The notes under the pieces are model-generated. The model saw only the letters and a list, made by a program, of their open reading frames with translations, was not told the origin of the DNA and did no database searches. 64,000 nucleotides of DNA from assembly GCF_021538895.1 (NCBI RefSeq), contig NZ_JADDRL010000009.1, forward strand, positions 62,001 through 126,000. The letters are read 5' to 3'. Below are positions 27,901 through 34,783 of this stretch, in pieces (the first letter of the stretch is position 1; every line of letters begins with the position of its first letter). The DNA comes from Streptomyces olivochromogenes (GTDB taxonomy: Bacteria; Actinomycetota; Actinomycetes; Streptomycetales; Streptomycetaceae). A program made the position numbers and the translations under genes.

Positions 27901-29493
27901 CGCGGCTTGGGCCGACGCGTGAGCCCCGATCGCCCGGGCGAGCCCGGGCGTCGCGGTGGGTCCGGTCGTCGGGAAGAAGCCGGAGCGGCGGAGTTCGCGG
28001 AGGCTGTCCTGGACCGCGTGCACGATGACTTCGACGTCCGCGTCCGTATGGGCGCTGGACAGGAAAAAGTTGCGCCACTCCCAGACGTGCACCCCGCGCA
28101 GGATCAGGTGGTGGTACAGCAACTCCATGTCGGCGCGGTGCTCGAAGCGGAACTGGGAGCCGAAGTGGCTGACCCGCAGCGGGAATTCCTCGTCCTCGAA
28201 GAACCGGTTGAGGGTGTCCGCCATGGCGTCGGTGCGGGCGTTGAGCCGCTGCTGCAGCCCGGGGCTGTTCTCCTTGAGGTGGGTCAGGACCGCCTTGGCC
28301 GCGACCATCGACACCGGATGCTGCAGGTACGTTCCGCCGAAGAACGTGGTGTCGGCGGGCGGATAGCTGTCGTCCCCGTACTGCCACAGCCCACCGTCGA
28401 CCCCGTCCATGATGTCCGCGCGCCCGGCGATGGCGCCGACGGGGAAGCCACCGCCGAGCACCTTGCCGTACGTGGCGAGGTCGGGGGTGACGCCGTACAG
28501 CTCCTGCGCGCCGCGCAGCGCGGGACGGAACCCGGTGAGCATCTCGTCGAACATCAACACGATGCCGTGCCGACGGGTCACCTCGCGCAGTCCGCGCACG
28601 AACTCCGCGGGCCGCAGGGCGGGGTGGCGGCTCTGCACCGGCTCCACCACGACCGCGGCGATACGGTCGGCTAACAGCTCGATCGTCTCCAGGGCGCCCG
28701 GGTCGCCGTAGTCGAGCACCAGGAGGTCCTGGACGGCGCCGCGCGGGATCCCGCTGGAGACGGGCACCGTCACCCGGTCCTCGCCGGAGCCGGAAGAGCG
28801 GCCGAGGACGTTGTCGGCGTGGCCGTGATAGGCGCCGTGGAAGGTGACGATCAGGTCGCGGCCGGTGGCGGCGCGGGCGAGCCGGATCGCGCCGGAGTTC
28901 GCCTCAGTGCCCGAGCAGGCGAAGGCGACGCGCTCCAGACCGGTGAGCTCGGCCAGCAGTTCGGCGGTCTCGCCGGTCTCCACGGCGCGCGGGCCGAGCT
29001 GGATGCCCCGGGACAGGTGCTCGCGGACCGCCTCGGTGACGAACGCGGGCTCGTGGCCGAACAGGAGGACGCCGAACCCCATGGTGATGTCGACGTACTG
29101 GTTGCCGTCCACGTCCTCCAGCCGGGCGCCAAAGGCCCGGCGGCCGGCGAGCGGGTAGAGCATCTCCTTGGTACTGCTGCGGAATCCGACCACCGCGCGG
29201 CTGTCGGCCAGCACCGGACGGTGGCGTGCCGCGATCTCCTTCGAGCGGCGGGTCCGGGCGGTGTACCGGCGTACGAGATCCCGCAGATGCGCTTCCTGCG
29301 CGGACCGGCCGGACGCGTCGCGGACCATGCCCGAGCCGCGGGACACACTGACGCGGGGGCCGTGCGTGCGCGGGGACTCCTCCGGGACCGGGACCGGGAC
29401 GGGGGCCTGCTGCCCGATCTGCCGGGCGATCCGCGAGGAGAGGTCGGCCATCGCGGCCAGATCCTGGTCGATCGAGGCGGAGACGCCGGTCAC
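21916..29493 (-). CDS. Hybrid NRPS: aminotransferase - monooxygenase - C - A - PCP - C
   Basis: A 2,525-residue megaenzyme. About residues 60-510 are a PLP aminotransferase of the glutamate-1-semialdehyde type (Lys near 340 in Tyr-Gly-Lys-Val-Leu-Gly-Gly-Gly). Residues 512-645 are a Pro/Ala linker with internal repeats. Residues 646-995 are an FMN luciferase-like monooxygenase (Trp-Met-Pro-Glu-Arg-His-Phe). C1 spans 1016-1435 (His-His-Ile-Val-Ser-Asp-Ala). The A domain spans about 1488-1985 (Tyr-Thr-Ser-Gly-Ser-Thr-Gly), PCP 2018-2085 (Gly-Gly-His-Ser), and C2 2103-2525 (His-His-Ser-Thr-Cys-Asp-Gly). The order resembles microginin synthetases: it should aminate the beta-keto group made by the upstream PKS, hydroxylate the alpha carbon, couple to an amino acid, then condense again. 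There is no thioesterase. It contains a TTA codon (codon 274). Its GTG start overlaps the PKS stop. Confidence 0.9.
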   Translation of the reverse strand: MTGVSASIDQDLAAMADLSSRIARQIGQQAPVPVPVPEESPRTHGPRVSVSRGSGMVRDASGRSAQEAHLRDLVRRYTARTRRSKEIAARHRPVLADSRAVVGFRSSTKEMLYPLAGRRAFGARLEDVDGNQYVDITMGFGVLLFGHEPAFVTEAVREHLSRGIQLGPRAVETGETAELLAELTGLERVAFACSGTEANSGAIRLARAATGRDLIVTFHGAYHGHADNVLGRSSGSGEDRVTVPVSSGIPRGAVQDLLVLDYGDPGALETIELLADRIAAVVVEPVQSRHPALRPAEFVRGLREVTRRHGIVLMFDEMLTGFRPALRGAQELYGVTPDLATYGKVLGGGFPVGAIAGRADIMDGVDGGLWQYGDDSYPPADTTFFGGTYLQHPVSMVAAKAVLTHLKENSPGLQQRLNARTDAMADTLNRFFEDEEFPLRVSHFGSQFRFEHRADMELLYHHLILRGVHVWEWRNFFLSSAHTDADVEVIVHAVQDSLRELRRSGFFPTTGPTATPGLARAIGAHASAQAATPGLAQANGADTPAAAPASARANGVHVSAQASAPAPAPAATPPASEFAPSAVPAANAPAPMPRMAWNTVASRAHAPARSSDAPIPTPAQAPSRAPAEAGLASVASAPAPVRPRTLHKAPDFSVYFFGDYPDTGPGHAGGYELLMETARFADAHGFHALWMPERHFHSFGGLFPNPAVLASALARETRRIRLNAGSVVLPLHDPIRVAEEWSMVDNLSGGRIGIGCASGWHANDFVFFPDRFGRHKELMYEQLEDVRRLWRGDALRRASGDGEADVRLFPRPVQDTPPMYTAVVGNPASYELAARHDLGVVTNLMAQSVEQLAENVARYRRTRAEHGLDPDAGRVAVLLHTYLGPDHRTARAEAYEPLARYMRASLSLFGNITNSLGYNVDLSRLSEDDLDTLFRRAYDRYCDQRALIGTVDTVSPVVEAVTAAGADEIVSLVDFGVAPDALRAGLLHLDGLRQHHQERRPTRTARPERQADDPGVPLSPGQQRLWFVRRMFPDHTGYNEVKAIRLDGPLDPEALRAALRALVARHAGLRTVFREVAGEPRQFVLPPADPDFAVIDRADGEAALREVLTAESERRFDLADGPLLVARLVRQGDERHVLVLSMHHIVSDAESATILSRDLSALYRAEREGTTPVLPALTRTYADHVRDQLAAQDGPKAAADLAYWREALKGDLPVLALPHDRPRPATMTSHGRAAFHTLDGELSDQLRELSRRQRSTLFMTLLAGYAAALHRTTGQDDLVIGTPASHRPPDADDVIGFYLNTLALRLDLSGDPDFGALLARVRSVALDAYDHADVPFETVVHDLAPRRTTARTPVFQVIAEYEKGEAFHFDLPGVRATPLDFGPEKSLTDLCVYFTDLPTGIRCQLEYSTDLFDADTIDRFFATFRDLLRAAVRDPRTPLSELAASSEPAVPAKPVELSEPAAPVAAGTAVPADWRQGPSRPVEPVTVPELVARRAAADPDRPAVEGAGTSLTYRELEERAERLARALRARGATPGSPVAVWLPRSPDLVVALYGVLKAGHPYVPLDPSLGRPRAEAVIVESGARTLVTVGAHTDLPAVPDGTTVLDLADLPDAAPAPGDAPDPESPCYVIYTSGSTGTPKGVVVPHRAVVDVCQWHHRRFSFTADDRSALVCSPGFDASVLELWPALAAGACVVVPDDAVRRDALTLARWYTNKRVAFSILPTALGEAVVDLPVADQPSLRHLVVGGDVLRTHPRPGTPYELVNVYGPTEVTVLCTAHTVPPAEPGTGVEPIPIGRPVDNVRLHVLDEDGAPVPVGATGELYVGGPGLSDGYLRRPGSTGERFQRMPLAGGAAERLYRTGDLVRWNGTGTLEFVGRTDDQVKIRGFRVEPEEVTRALSALPGVREAIVLGRRDARGEARLVAHVVPAEPLGDGTTDRQTFVDRLTHELTARLPEYLVPRAWAVLDALPLSGTGKVDRTALPDPEHITAPPVARAARTEAGAPHEGAPRGDAPRGAGRSATEARLRELWADEFGVPADTIGADADFFALGGHSITAIRLINRVREAFGADYPMTLFYEESTLRAMADHLAGPEDGPHGEEVRRAPVTLQQKGFITGHSHHRVPQVFNVAMRIALTGDLDVTALRTALSGLVARHEALRTRFAGADDEWWQEVLPARPVDLPVEDFTGRPQEAERVVTEVAQTPYDLTEAVEPVFRLLRTGASEWVLLFVLHHSTCDGWTVSVLLHDFAALYAAAVTGTPHALREPAPQPTEYVHWQRENAPSQAERRKKAAYWGRELAGAPFRLETPLDRPRPEELSGQGDVVLFTVPADVRGEVERFARRRGTTAYAVTAAAVGKLLCGLSGRPDVLLNVPYANRQRREFESLVACTASSYPLRVRAGEAADFGALVDRVSRSAVGGIDHIMPMWELAAMLREEGGDMPDRIPVGFHFQSSVQADIELPGLDVAIEDLAIPAARGEFGLGLVPAGDVFAGYIEYSTDLWDRATIERWAERYVELLAHEVRTALRD

Positions 29494-32400
29494 TTGGCGG
29501 CCTTCCCGTTGAGGGCGGGAGCCGCGTCCCGCGGGGTGAGGAGCTGGGTGAGCTCGAAGAGCTGGGACATCATCTGCAGCTGTATCTGCGAGAGCTGCTT
29601 GATCTGACGGGATATGTCGTCCAGTTCGGCGCGGGTGACGAACTCCGCGGGCACGGAGGGCTCTTGCGGCGGCACGGCGGCGGAAGCGGGAGCAGGAGCC
29701 GGAGCGGGAGCGAGATCGGAAGCGGGAGCGGGAGCCGGAGCCGGGGTTTCCGCCGCCGCGGCAGCCGCGGGCGTCTCGGGCTCGGTCGCCGCCCCGCCGC
29801 CCTTGCGCTCCACGATCAGCTCCGACAACAGCCGTGGTGTCGCCGCCTCCTCGAAGAGCTCGCGCATCGTCACCTTGACCTGGTGCGTCTCCTCCAGTTC
29901 CCGCAGCACGCTGATCATCAGCAGCGAGTCCGCTCCGAGGTCGAAGAAGAGGCTGTCCGCGGCGACCGCGCCGGGCTCGTGGCCCAGTGTGCGGGCGATC
30001 ACCTCGGTGACGTGGCGCAGTACCTGTTCGGCGGCAGCCGCTTCCGATGTCATGTCCAGTCCTTCCTCAGGGGTGTGCGCCGGCCCGAGCACGGCGGGGG
30101 CCGGGCCGGTCCAGTAGGTCTTGTGCTGAAAGCGGTAGCCGGGCAGCGGGATCCGCCGGCCGCCGCTGCCCTCGGCGAGCGCGTGCCAGTCGACGCCCGC
30201 TCCCGCGCGGTAGAGCTCCGCGGCCGCGTCCCACAGGGGTTCGAGCCCGGCGCCGGCCCGCAGGCTGGGCACCGCCGGCACCCGGGGCAGGGTCTGCCGG
30301 GCCAGGCCGCTCAGCGCGGCGCCGGGGCCGATCTCGACCAGGGCCGAGGCGCCCGCGTCCGCGACCGCGCCCAACGCCCGGTCGAACAGCACCGGTTCAC
30401 GGGTCTGCCGGACGAGATAGTCGGCGTCGGGGGTCCAGCCGGGGGCCCGGGTCCGGCCGTCCAGGCCGGCGACGAAGGGCAGGGTGACGGGACGCAGGCG
30501 CACCTCGCCGGCGAGGGTGCGTAGTTCGGTCAGGACGGGGTCCATCAGCGCGGTGTGGAAGGCGTGTGCGACGGGTAACCTCCGTGCCTTGACGCCCCGT
30601 TCGTCCAGCAGGGTCTCCAGCCGGTCCACCACGCCGCTCGGCCCGGCGAGCACATGGCTCCGCGCTCCGTTGATCACGGCCAGTTCCAGACCCGGGACCT
30701 CGGCCGCCAGGGACAGCGCGGTGGGGTGGTCGGCCAGGACCGCGAGCATGCCGCCCGGGTCGCAGTGCCGTTCCATGAGCCGGCCGCGCTCGGCGGTGAG
30801 GCGCAGACCGTCCTGAGGTGCCAGGGCCCCGGCGGCGACCAGCGCCGCGTACTCCCCCACGCTGTGTCCGGCGACGGCGGCCGGTTCGACTCCGGCCTGC
30901 CGCCACAGCCGTAACAACGCGAGCTGCAGGGCGTAGAGCGCGGGCTGGGCGGTGTCCGTGGGCCACACGGGCGGGAGTGCGCCGCCAGGTTCGGCGAGCA
31001 GCGGGGCGAGCAGCGAGCCGCCGTACAGGTCGGCGTACCGGCGTTCGCAGTCGTCCAGGACCTCGCGGACGGCGAGGAAGCGTTCGTAGAGCGGTTTCGC
31101 CATGCCCGGGTAGGCGCTGCCCTGGCCGGCGAACAGGAACCCGACGCGCGGGCCGCCGTCGCCGGGGACCGACCCGGACCGTACGGCGGCGGGGCCCGGC
31201 GTGGCGTCGAGCCAGCGGTCCAGGCCGTCGGCGAGCGCGGCCGGCGTGTCGCCCCGGGCCGCCAGCCGGTGCCGCCCGTGCAGCCGTCCGGCGGTGGAGG
31301 CCACCAGGTCCGCCATGTCGGTGTCGGGCTGTCGGCGCAGATGGTCGCGGAAGGCTCGGGCGTTGGCGGCGAGCGCCGCCTCGGTGCGGCCGGACAGGAC
31401 CAGCACGCCGGGCGGGCGGCCGCGCGGTCCGCGCGGCGCGGGGGCGGGCGGCTCCTCCACGATCACGTGGACGTTCGTGCCGCCGACGCCCAGCGAGGTC
31501 ACGCCCGCCCGGCGCGGGGTGTCACCGGCCGGCCAGGGACGGGCGGTGCGGGGGATGTAGAAGGGGCTGCCGGCCAGGTCCAGGGCGGGGTTGGGACGGG
31601 AGAAGTTCGCCAGCGGCGGGATGGTCCCGTGCTTGACCACGAGCAGCGCCTTGATGAGGCCGGCCAGCCCCGAACAGACGTCCAGATGGCCGATGTTGGC
31701 CTTGGTCGAGCCGAGCGCGCAGTACTCGGTGCGGTCGGTGTCCCGGCGGAAGGCGGCCGTGGCACCCGCGAACTCGATCGGGTCGCCCTTCAGCGTGCCG
31801 GTCCCGTGCGTCTCCAGGTAGCCGATGCTCTCGGCGCGCACGCCCGCGCGGTCCAGGGCCCGTTCCACGGCCCGCCGCTGTCCGGCGGCACTGGGGGCGG
31901 TGTACGTCGTCTTGTCGGCGCCGTCGTTGGTGACGCCCCAGCCCCTGATGACGCCGTGGATCGTGTCGCCGTCGGCCATCGCCCGGGCGAGGGGCTTGAG
32001 GACGACGGCGGCGACGCCGGTGCCGCCGACCGTGCCGTCCGCCTCCGCGTCGAACGCCCTCAGGTATCCGCTCTTGGAGAGGATGGACCCCTTCACATAG
32101 CGGTAGCCGAGCACTTGGGGCACGTGCACCGCGGTGGCCCCGGCGAGCGCGATGTCGCAGTCGTCCACGAGGACCGACTGCGCGGCCAGTTGGACGGCGG
32201 CCAGGGAACTGGAGCAGGCGGTCTGGACGCCCACGGCGGGGCCGGTCAGTCCGAGCCGGAACGCGGCCCGGGTGGCGGTGAAGTCGGTGTAGTTGCCGAC
32301 CATGACCTGCATCCGGGAGACCCAGTCGTCCTCGACGGTGCCCTGGAGGGCGTTGTTGAGGAGGTAGTTCTCCATCGAGTACAGGTGGTAGCCGGTGCTG

Positions 32401-32765
32401 GCGAAGACGCCGACGCGCAGGCCGCCGTGCTCGCGGCCGTAGCCGGAGTCCTCCAGCGCATGGTGGGCGCACTCCAGGAACATCCGGTGCTGCGGGTCGG
32501 TGTACTCGGCCTCCCGCCCGCTGATGCCGAAGAACTCGGCGTCGAATCCGGCGATGTCCTCCAGCACCCCGCTGGCGCCGACGAAGTCGGGTGCCCGGTA
32601 CTTGGCCTCCGGTACGCCGGCGGCGGCGAGTTCCTCCTCGGTGAACCGGGTCACCTGGTCCGTGCCGTCACGGATGATCCGCCAGAACGCGTCCGGCCCG
32701 TCCGCCCCAGGGAAGCGGAACGCCCAGCCGATGACGGCGACCTGCGACTCCCGCGGCCGCGTCAC
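29490..32765 (-). CDS. Type I polyketide synthase: KS-AT-ACP
   Basis: A 1,091-residue single-module PKS. KS occupies residues 7-430, with active Cys near 184 (Gln-Thr-Ala-Cys-Ser-Ser-Ser) and both His motifs (Thr-His-Gly-Thr-Gly-Thr; Asn-Ile-Gly-His). AT spans about 540-870 (Gly-His-Ser-Val-Gly-Glu; His-Ala-Phe-His, the usual malonyl-CoA signature). The ACP Ser is near 947 (Leu-Gly-Ala-Asp-Ser-Leu). There is no KR, DH or ER, so the product stays a beta-ketoacyl-ACP, the substrate the next protein's aminotransferase needs. After an Ala/Pro-rich stretch, residues 1040-1085 form a docking-type coiled coil. TTA codons occur at codons 618 and 730. GTG start at 32765, 4-nt overlaps on both sides. 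Confidence 0.92.
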   Translation of the reverse strand: MTRPRESQVAVIGWAFRFPGADGPDAFWRIIRDGTDQVTRFTEEELAAAGVPEAKYRAPDFVGASGVLEDIAGFDAEFFGISGREAEYTDPQHRMFLECAHHALEDSGYGREHGGLRVGVFASTGYHLYSMENYLLNNALQGTVEDDWVSRMQVMVGNYTDFTATRAAFRLGLTGPAVGVQTACSSSLAAVQLAAQSVLVDDCDIALAGATAVHVPQVLGYRYVKGSILSKSGYLRAFDAEADGTVGGTGVAAVVLKPLARAMADGDTIHGVIRGWGVTNDGADKTTYTAPSAAGQRRAVERALDRAGVRAESIGYLETHGTGTLKGDPIEFAGATAAFRRDTDRTEYCALGSTKANIGHLDVCSGLAGLIKALLVVKHGTIPPLANFSRPNPALDLAGSPFYIPRTARPWPAGDTPRRAGVTSLGVGGTNVHVIVEEPPAPAPRGPRGRPPGVLVLSGRTEAALAANARAFRDHLRRQPDTDMADLVASTAGRLHGRHRLAARGDTPAALADGLDRWLDATPGPAAVRSGSVPGDGGPRVGFLFAGQGSAYPGMAKPLYERFLAVREVLDDCERRYADLYGGSLLAPLLAEPGGALPPVWPTDTAQPALYALQLALLRLWRQAGVEPAAVAGHSVGEYAALVAAGALAPQDGLRLTAERGRLMERHCDPGGMLAVLADHPTALSLAAEVPGLELAVINGARSHVLAGPSGVVDRLETLLDERGVKARRLPVAHAFHTALMDPVLTELRTLAGEVRLRPVTLPFVAGLDGRTRAPGWTPDADYLVRQTREPVLFDRALGAVADAGASALVEIGPGAALSGLARQTLPRVPAVPSLRAGAGLEPLWDAAAELYRAGAGVDWHALAEGSGGRRIPLPGYRFQHKTYWTGPAPAVLGPAHTPEEGLDMTSEAAAAEQVLRHVTEVIARTLGHEPGAVAADSLFFDLGADSLLMISVLRELEETHQVKVTMRELFEEAATPRLLSELIVERKGGGAATEPETPAAAAAAETPAPAPAPASDLAPAPAPAPASAAVPPQEPSVPAEFVTRAELDDISRQIKQLSQIQLQMMSQLFELTQLLTPRDAAPALNGKAAK

Positions 32766-34060
32766 GCGCCACCGCCTTCCGCCGCGCGGACATCGGCGCC
32801 CGTCACCGGCCGGTCCGCGGGGCCCGCCGGTCCGGGAGTGCGCCGGGCCCGTCTCACCAGGACGGCGAGGAATCCGGCGCACAGCACGACGGCGATGCCG
32901 TGGAAGACCGTCACCACGGTCAGCGGCGAGCTGAACTCCAGCACGGCCGAACTGACCACCATGCCGAGGCCGAAACCGCCGTTCTCGAAGGAGGCCGACA
33001 ACCCGAAGAGACGGCCGCGCTGTTCGTCGGGGGCCGCCTGCAGGCGGGTGACGTAGGCGACCTCCGTGAAGCCGTCCGCCATGCCCGCGACCAGCGCGGC
33101 GACGACGGCGAGCACGGTGGGCAGCTCGCAGAAGACGAGGATGAAGGCCACCGACATCACGATGGAGCCGACCGCGAAGGCCCGTTCGCCGAAACTGCGC
33201 CCCGCCTTGCCGGTGTACCGCCCGATGAGTTGCTGGGCGACGATGTTGCCGATGGCCCAGGTCGCCCAGAACTGGCTGATGAACGTCGCCGGATGATGGG
33301 GGTTCAGCTCGCTGGAGTACACGGGCAGGGCCACGTTGTGCGACGAGGAGCCCAGGCCGTCGGCCGCCCGGATCGCGATCATCACGGTGAGCAGCGGTGC
33401 CGCCCGCAGCAGGGCCAGGGACGCCCAGCGCTCCTTGCCCGGCTCCTCGGCCCCGGCCTCGGCGCCGCTCTCGGCCTCCTTGGTCTCGGCGGCGCCGGCG
33501 GCGGCCGCCCGGGTCCGGATCGGCAGCAGGAAGAGGACGGTCGCGGAGATCACAAAGGTGATCGCGTCGAGCGCGAACGCGGTCGAGTAGCCGAGCTGGG
33601 CGATCACCAGGCCGGAGGAGGCGAAACCGGCGATCATGGCCAGCGACCGTCCGGTCACCAGCAGTCCGTTCGCCTTGGCCCGCAGGTCGGCGCCGACGAT
33701 CTCCGGCACGCTGCTGCGCAGCGCGACCTGGGACAGGGTCGAGCACGCCCCGGTGGCGACCGCGAGCACATAGAGAAGCGGAATGCGCGCATGGTCGGGC
33801 AGCGGCAGCAGAATCAGCAGGACGGCCGCCTGGGTCAGGTCGGCACCCACCATCAACCGTTTGCGGTCGAATCGTGTGACGAGGCGGCCGCTGACGACTC
33901 CACTGGCGATACTGGTCAACAGACGCACGGCCATGAAAAGGCCCGCGGCCAGCGCGCTGTCCGTCACCTGATAGACGAAGACATTCAGCGCCACCATGTT
34001 GAGGTAGCTGCCATATGCCGAGATCCCGTTGCCTATGACGAGCAAACGGAAAGGTCTCAC
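32762..34060 (-). CDS. MFS efflux transporter of the PKS-NRPS operon
   Basis: A 432-residue protein with about 12 transmembrane helices and a charged Glu/Ala-rich cytoplasmic loop near residues 180-205. The Gly-Arg-Leu-Val-Thr-Arg-Phe-Asp-Arg-Lys-Arg loop between helices 2 and 3 is the MFS motif A. It resembles the macrolide-efflux (MefA-like) branch. As first gene of the operon, overlapping the PKS start by 4 nt, it is the likely exporter and self-resistance gene. The GTG start follows AGGAG. Confidence 0.87.
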   Translation of the reverse strand: MRPFRLLVIGNGISAYGSYLNMVALNVFVYQVTDSALAAGLFMAVRLLTSIASGVVSGRLVTRFDRKRLMVGADLTQAAVLLILLPLPDHARIPLLYVLAVATGACSTLSQVALRSSVPEIVGADLRAKANGLLVTGRSLAMIAGFASSGLVIAQLGYSTAFALDAITFVISATVLFLLPIRTRAAAAGAAETKEAESGAEAGAEEPGKERWASLALLRAAPLLTVMIAIRAADGLGSSSHNVALPVYSSELNPHHPATFISQFWATWAIGNIVAQQLIGRYTGKAGRSFGERAFAVGSIVMSVAFILVFCELPTVLAVVAALVAGMADGFTEVAYVTRLQAAPDEQRGRLFGLSASFENGGFGLGMVVSSAVLEFSSPLTVVTVFHGIAVVLCAGFLAVLVRRARRTPGPAGPADRPVTGADVRAAEGGGA

Positions 34061-34266
34061 CGTTCGAGGCTCCTGACGTGCGGAAAAACACCGTGGAATG
34101 TGGCTGAAAATGCCGCTGAACGAAATTGAGAAGCGCAGGTGAACAGATAATTTGGCGTCAAAATATCTTGATCGAGGCTAAGTGACCGTGACGCACGGTG
34201 TCCAGATCGACTAGAGGCCAACTGGAGCGAAATCCAGCCATGGAAATACACGTCTCAACTCGGCTG
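34061..34266. promoter_or_regulatory. AT-rich divergent promoter region of the PKS-NRPS operon
   Basis: This stretch separates the MFS-PKS-NRPS operon from the divergent MarR gene. It contains the most AT-rich sequence I noticed in the window (about 34105-34180, including an ATAATTTGG... and a CAAAATATCTTG stretch). I cannot assign -35/-10 elements with confidence, but it must hold the promoter of the biosynthetic operon. No coding sequence is convincing here. Confidence 0.5.
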
Positions 34267-34322
34267 CTTCGGCTGGTCAGCCTGAACTGGACAGCCTGGA
34301 CTGGACAGTCTGGACTGACGGT
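34267..34322 (+). repeat. Four tandem 14-bp repeats before the MarR gene
   Basis: Units at 34267, 34281, 34295 and 34309 share the pattern (C/T)CTGGACTGGACAG; the second and third differ by one base and the outer two are degenerate. The array ends 14 bp before the MarR start codon. It is a good candidate for the MarR operator or for another regulator of the divergent biosynthetic operon. Confidence 0.65.
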
Positions 34323-34336
34323 CCTACGGTGAGGGC

Positions 34337-34783
34337 ATGGCCCACATCTCCGAGTCCGCCGCCCGCGCCGCCCGCGACCTGCGCGTGGTGTTCAGCCGGT
34401 TGCGGCGCCGCATACGCGAGATCGCGCGGGACGAGGACGAGGGCGTCCTGACCCCGTCCCAGGAATCGGCGCTCACGCTGGTCGGCAAGCACGGCGCGGC
34501 CACGGCCAGCGCGCTGGCGTCCGCCGAGGGGGTACGGCCGCAGTCGATGGCCGCCACCCTCGCCGCGCTCGACCAGCACGGCCTCATCCGCCGCGCCCCG
34601 GACCCCGACGACGGCCGGCGCCAGCTGGTCACCCTGACCGAGGCCGGCCGGGCCCGGGTCGAGGGCAACCGGCAGGCGCGCGAGGAATGGCTGGCACGCG
34701 CCTTCCAGGACCGGTACACCGAGGAGGAACGGCAGACGATCCTCGACGCGCTCACCCTGATGGAACGGCTGTCGCGGTCGTGA
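34337..34783 (+). CDS. MarR-family regulator of the adjacent MFS gene
   Basis: A 148-residue MarR protein. The winged helix includes Ser-Ala-Leu-Ala-Ser-Ala-Glu-Gly-Val-Arg-Pro-Gln-Ser-Met-Ala (about residues 55-75) and the wing has Pro-Asp-Asp-Gly-Arg-Arg-Gln-Leu-Val-Thr-Leu-Thr. It is translationally coupled (GTGA) to an MFS exporter, the classic repressor-pump arrangement in which a drug relieves repression. The 14-bp repeat array lies directly upstream. It is divergent from the PKS-NRPS operon and might also regulate it. Confidence 0.88.
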   Translation: MAHISESAARAARDLRVVFSRLRRRIREIARDEDEGVLTPSQESALTLVGKHGAATASALASAEGVRPQSMAATLAALDQHGLIRRAPDPDDGRRQLVTLTEAGRARVEGNRQAREEWLARAFQDRYTEEERQTILDALTLMERLSRS

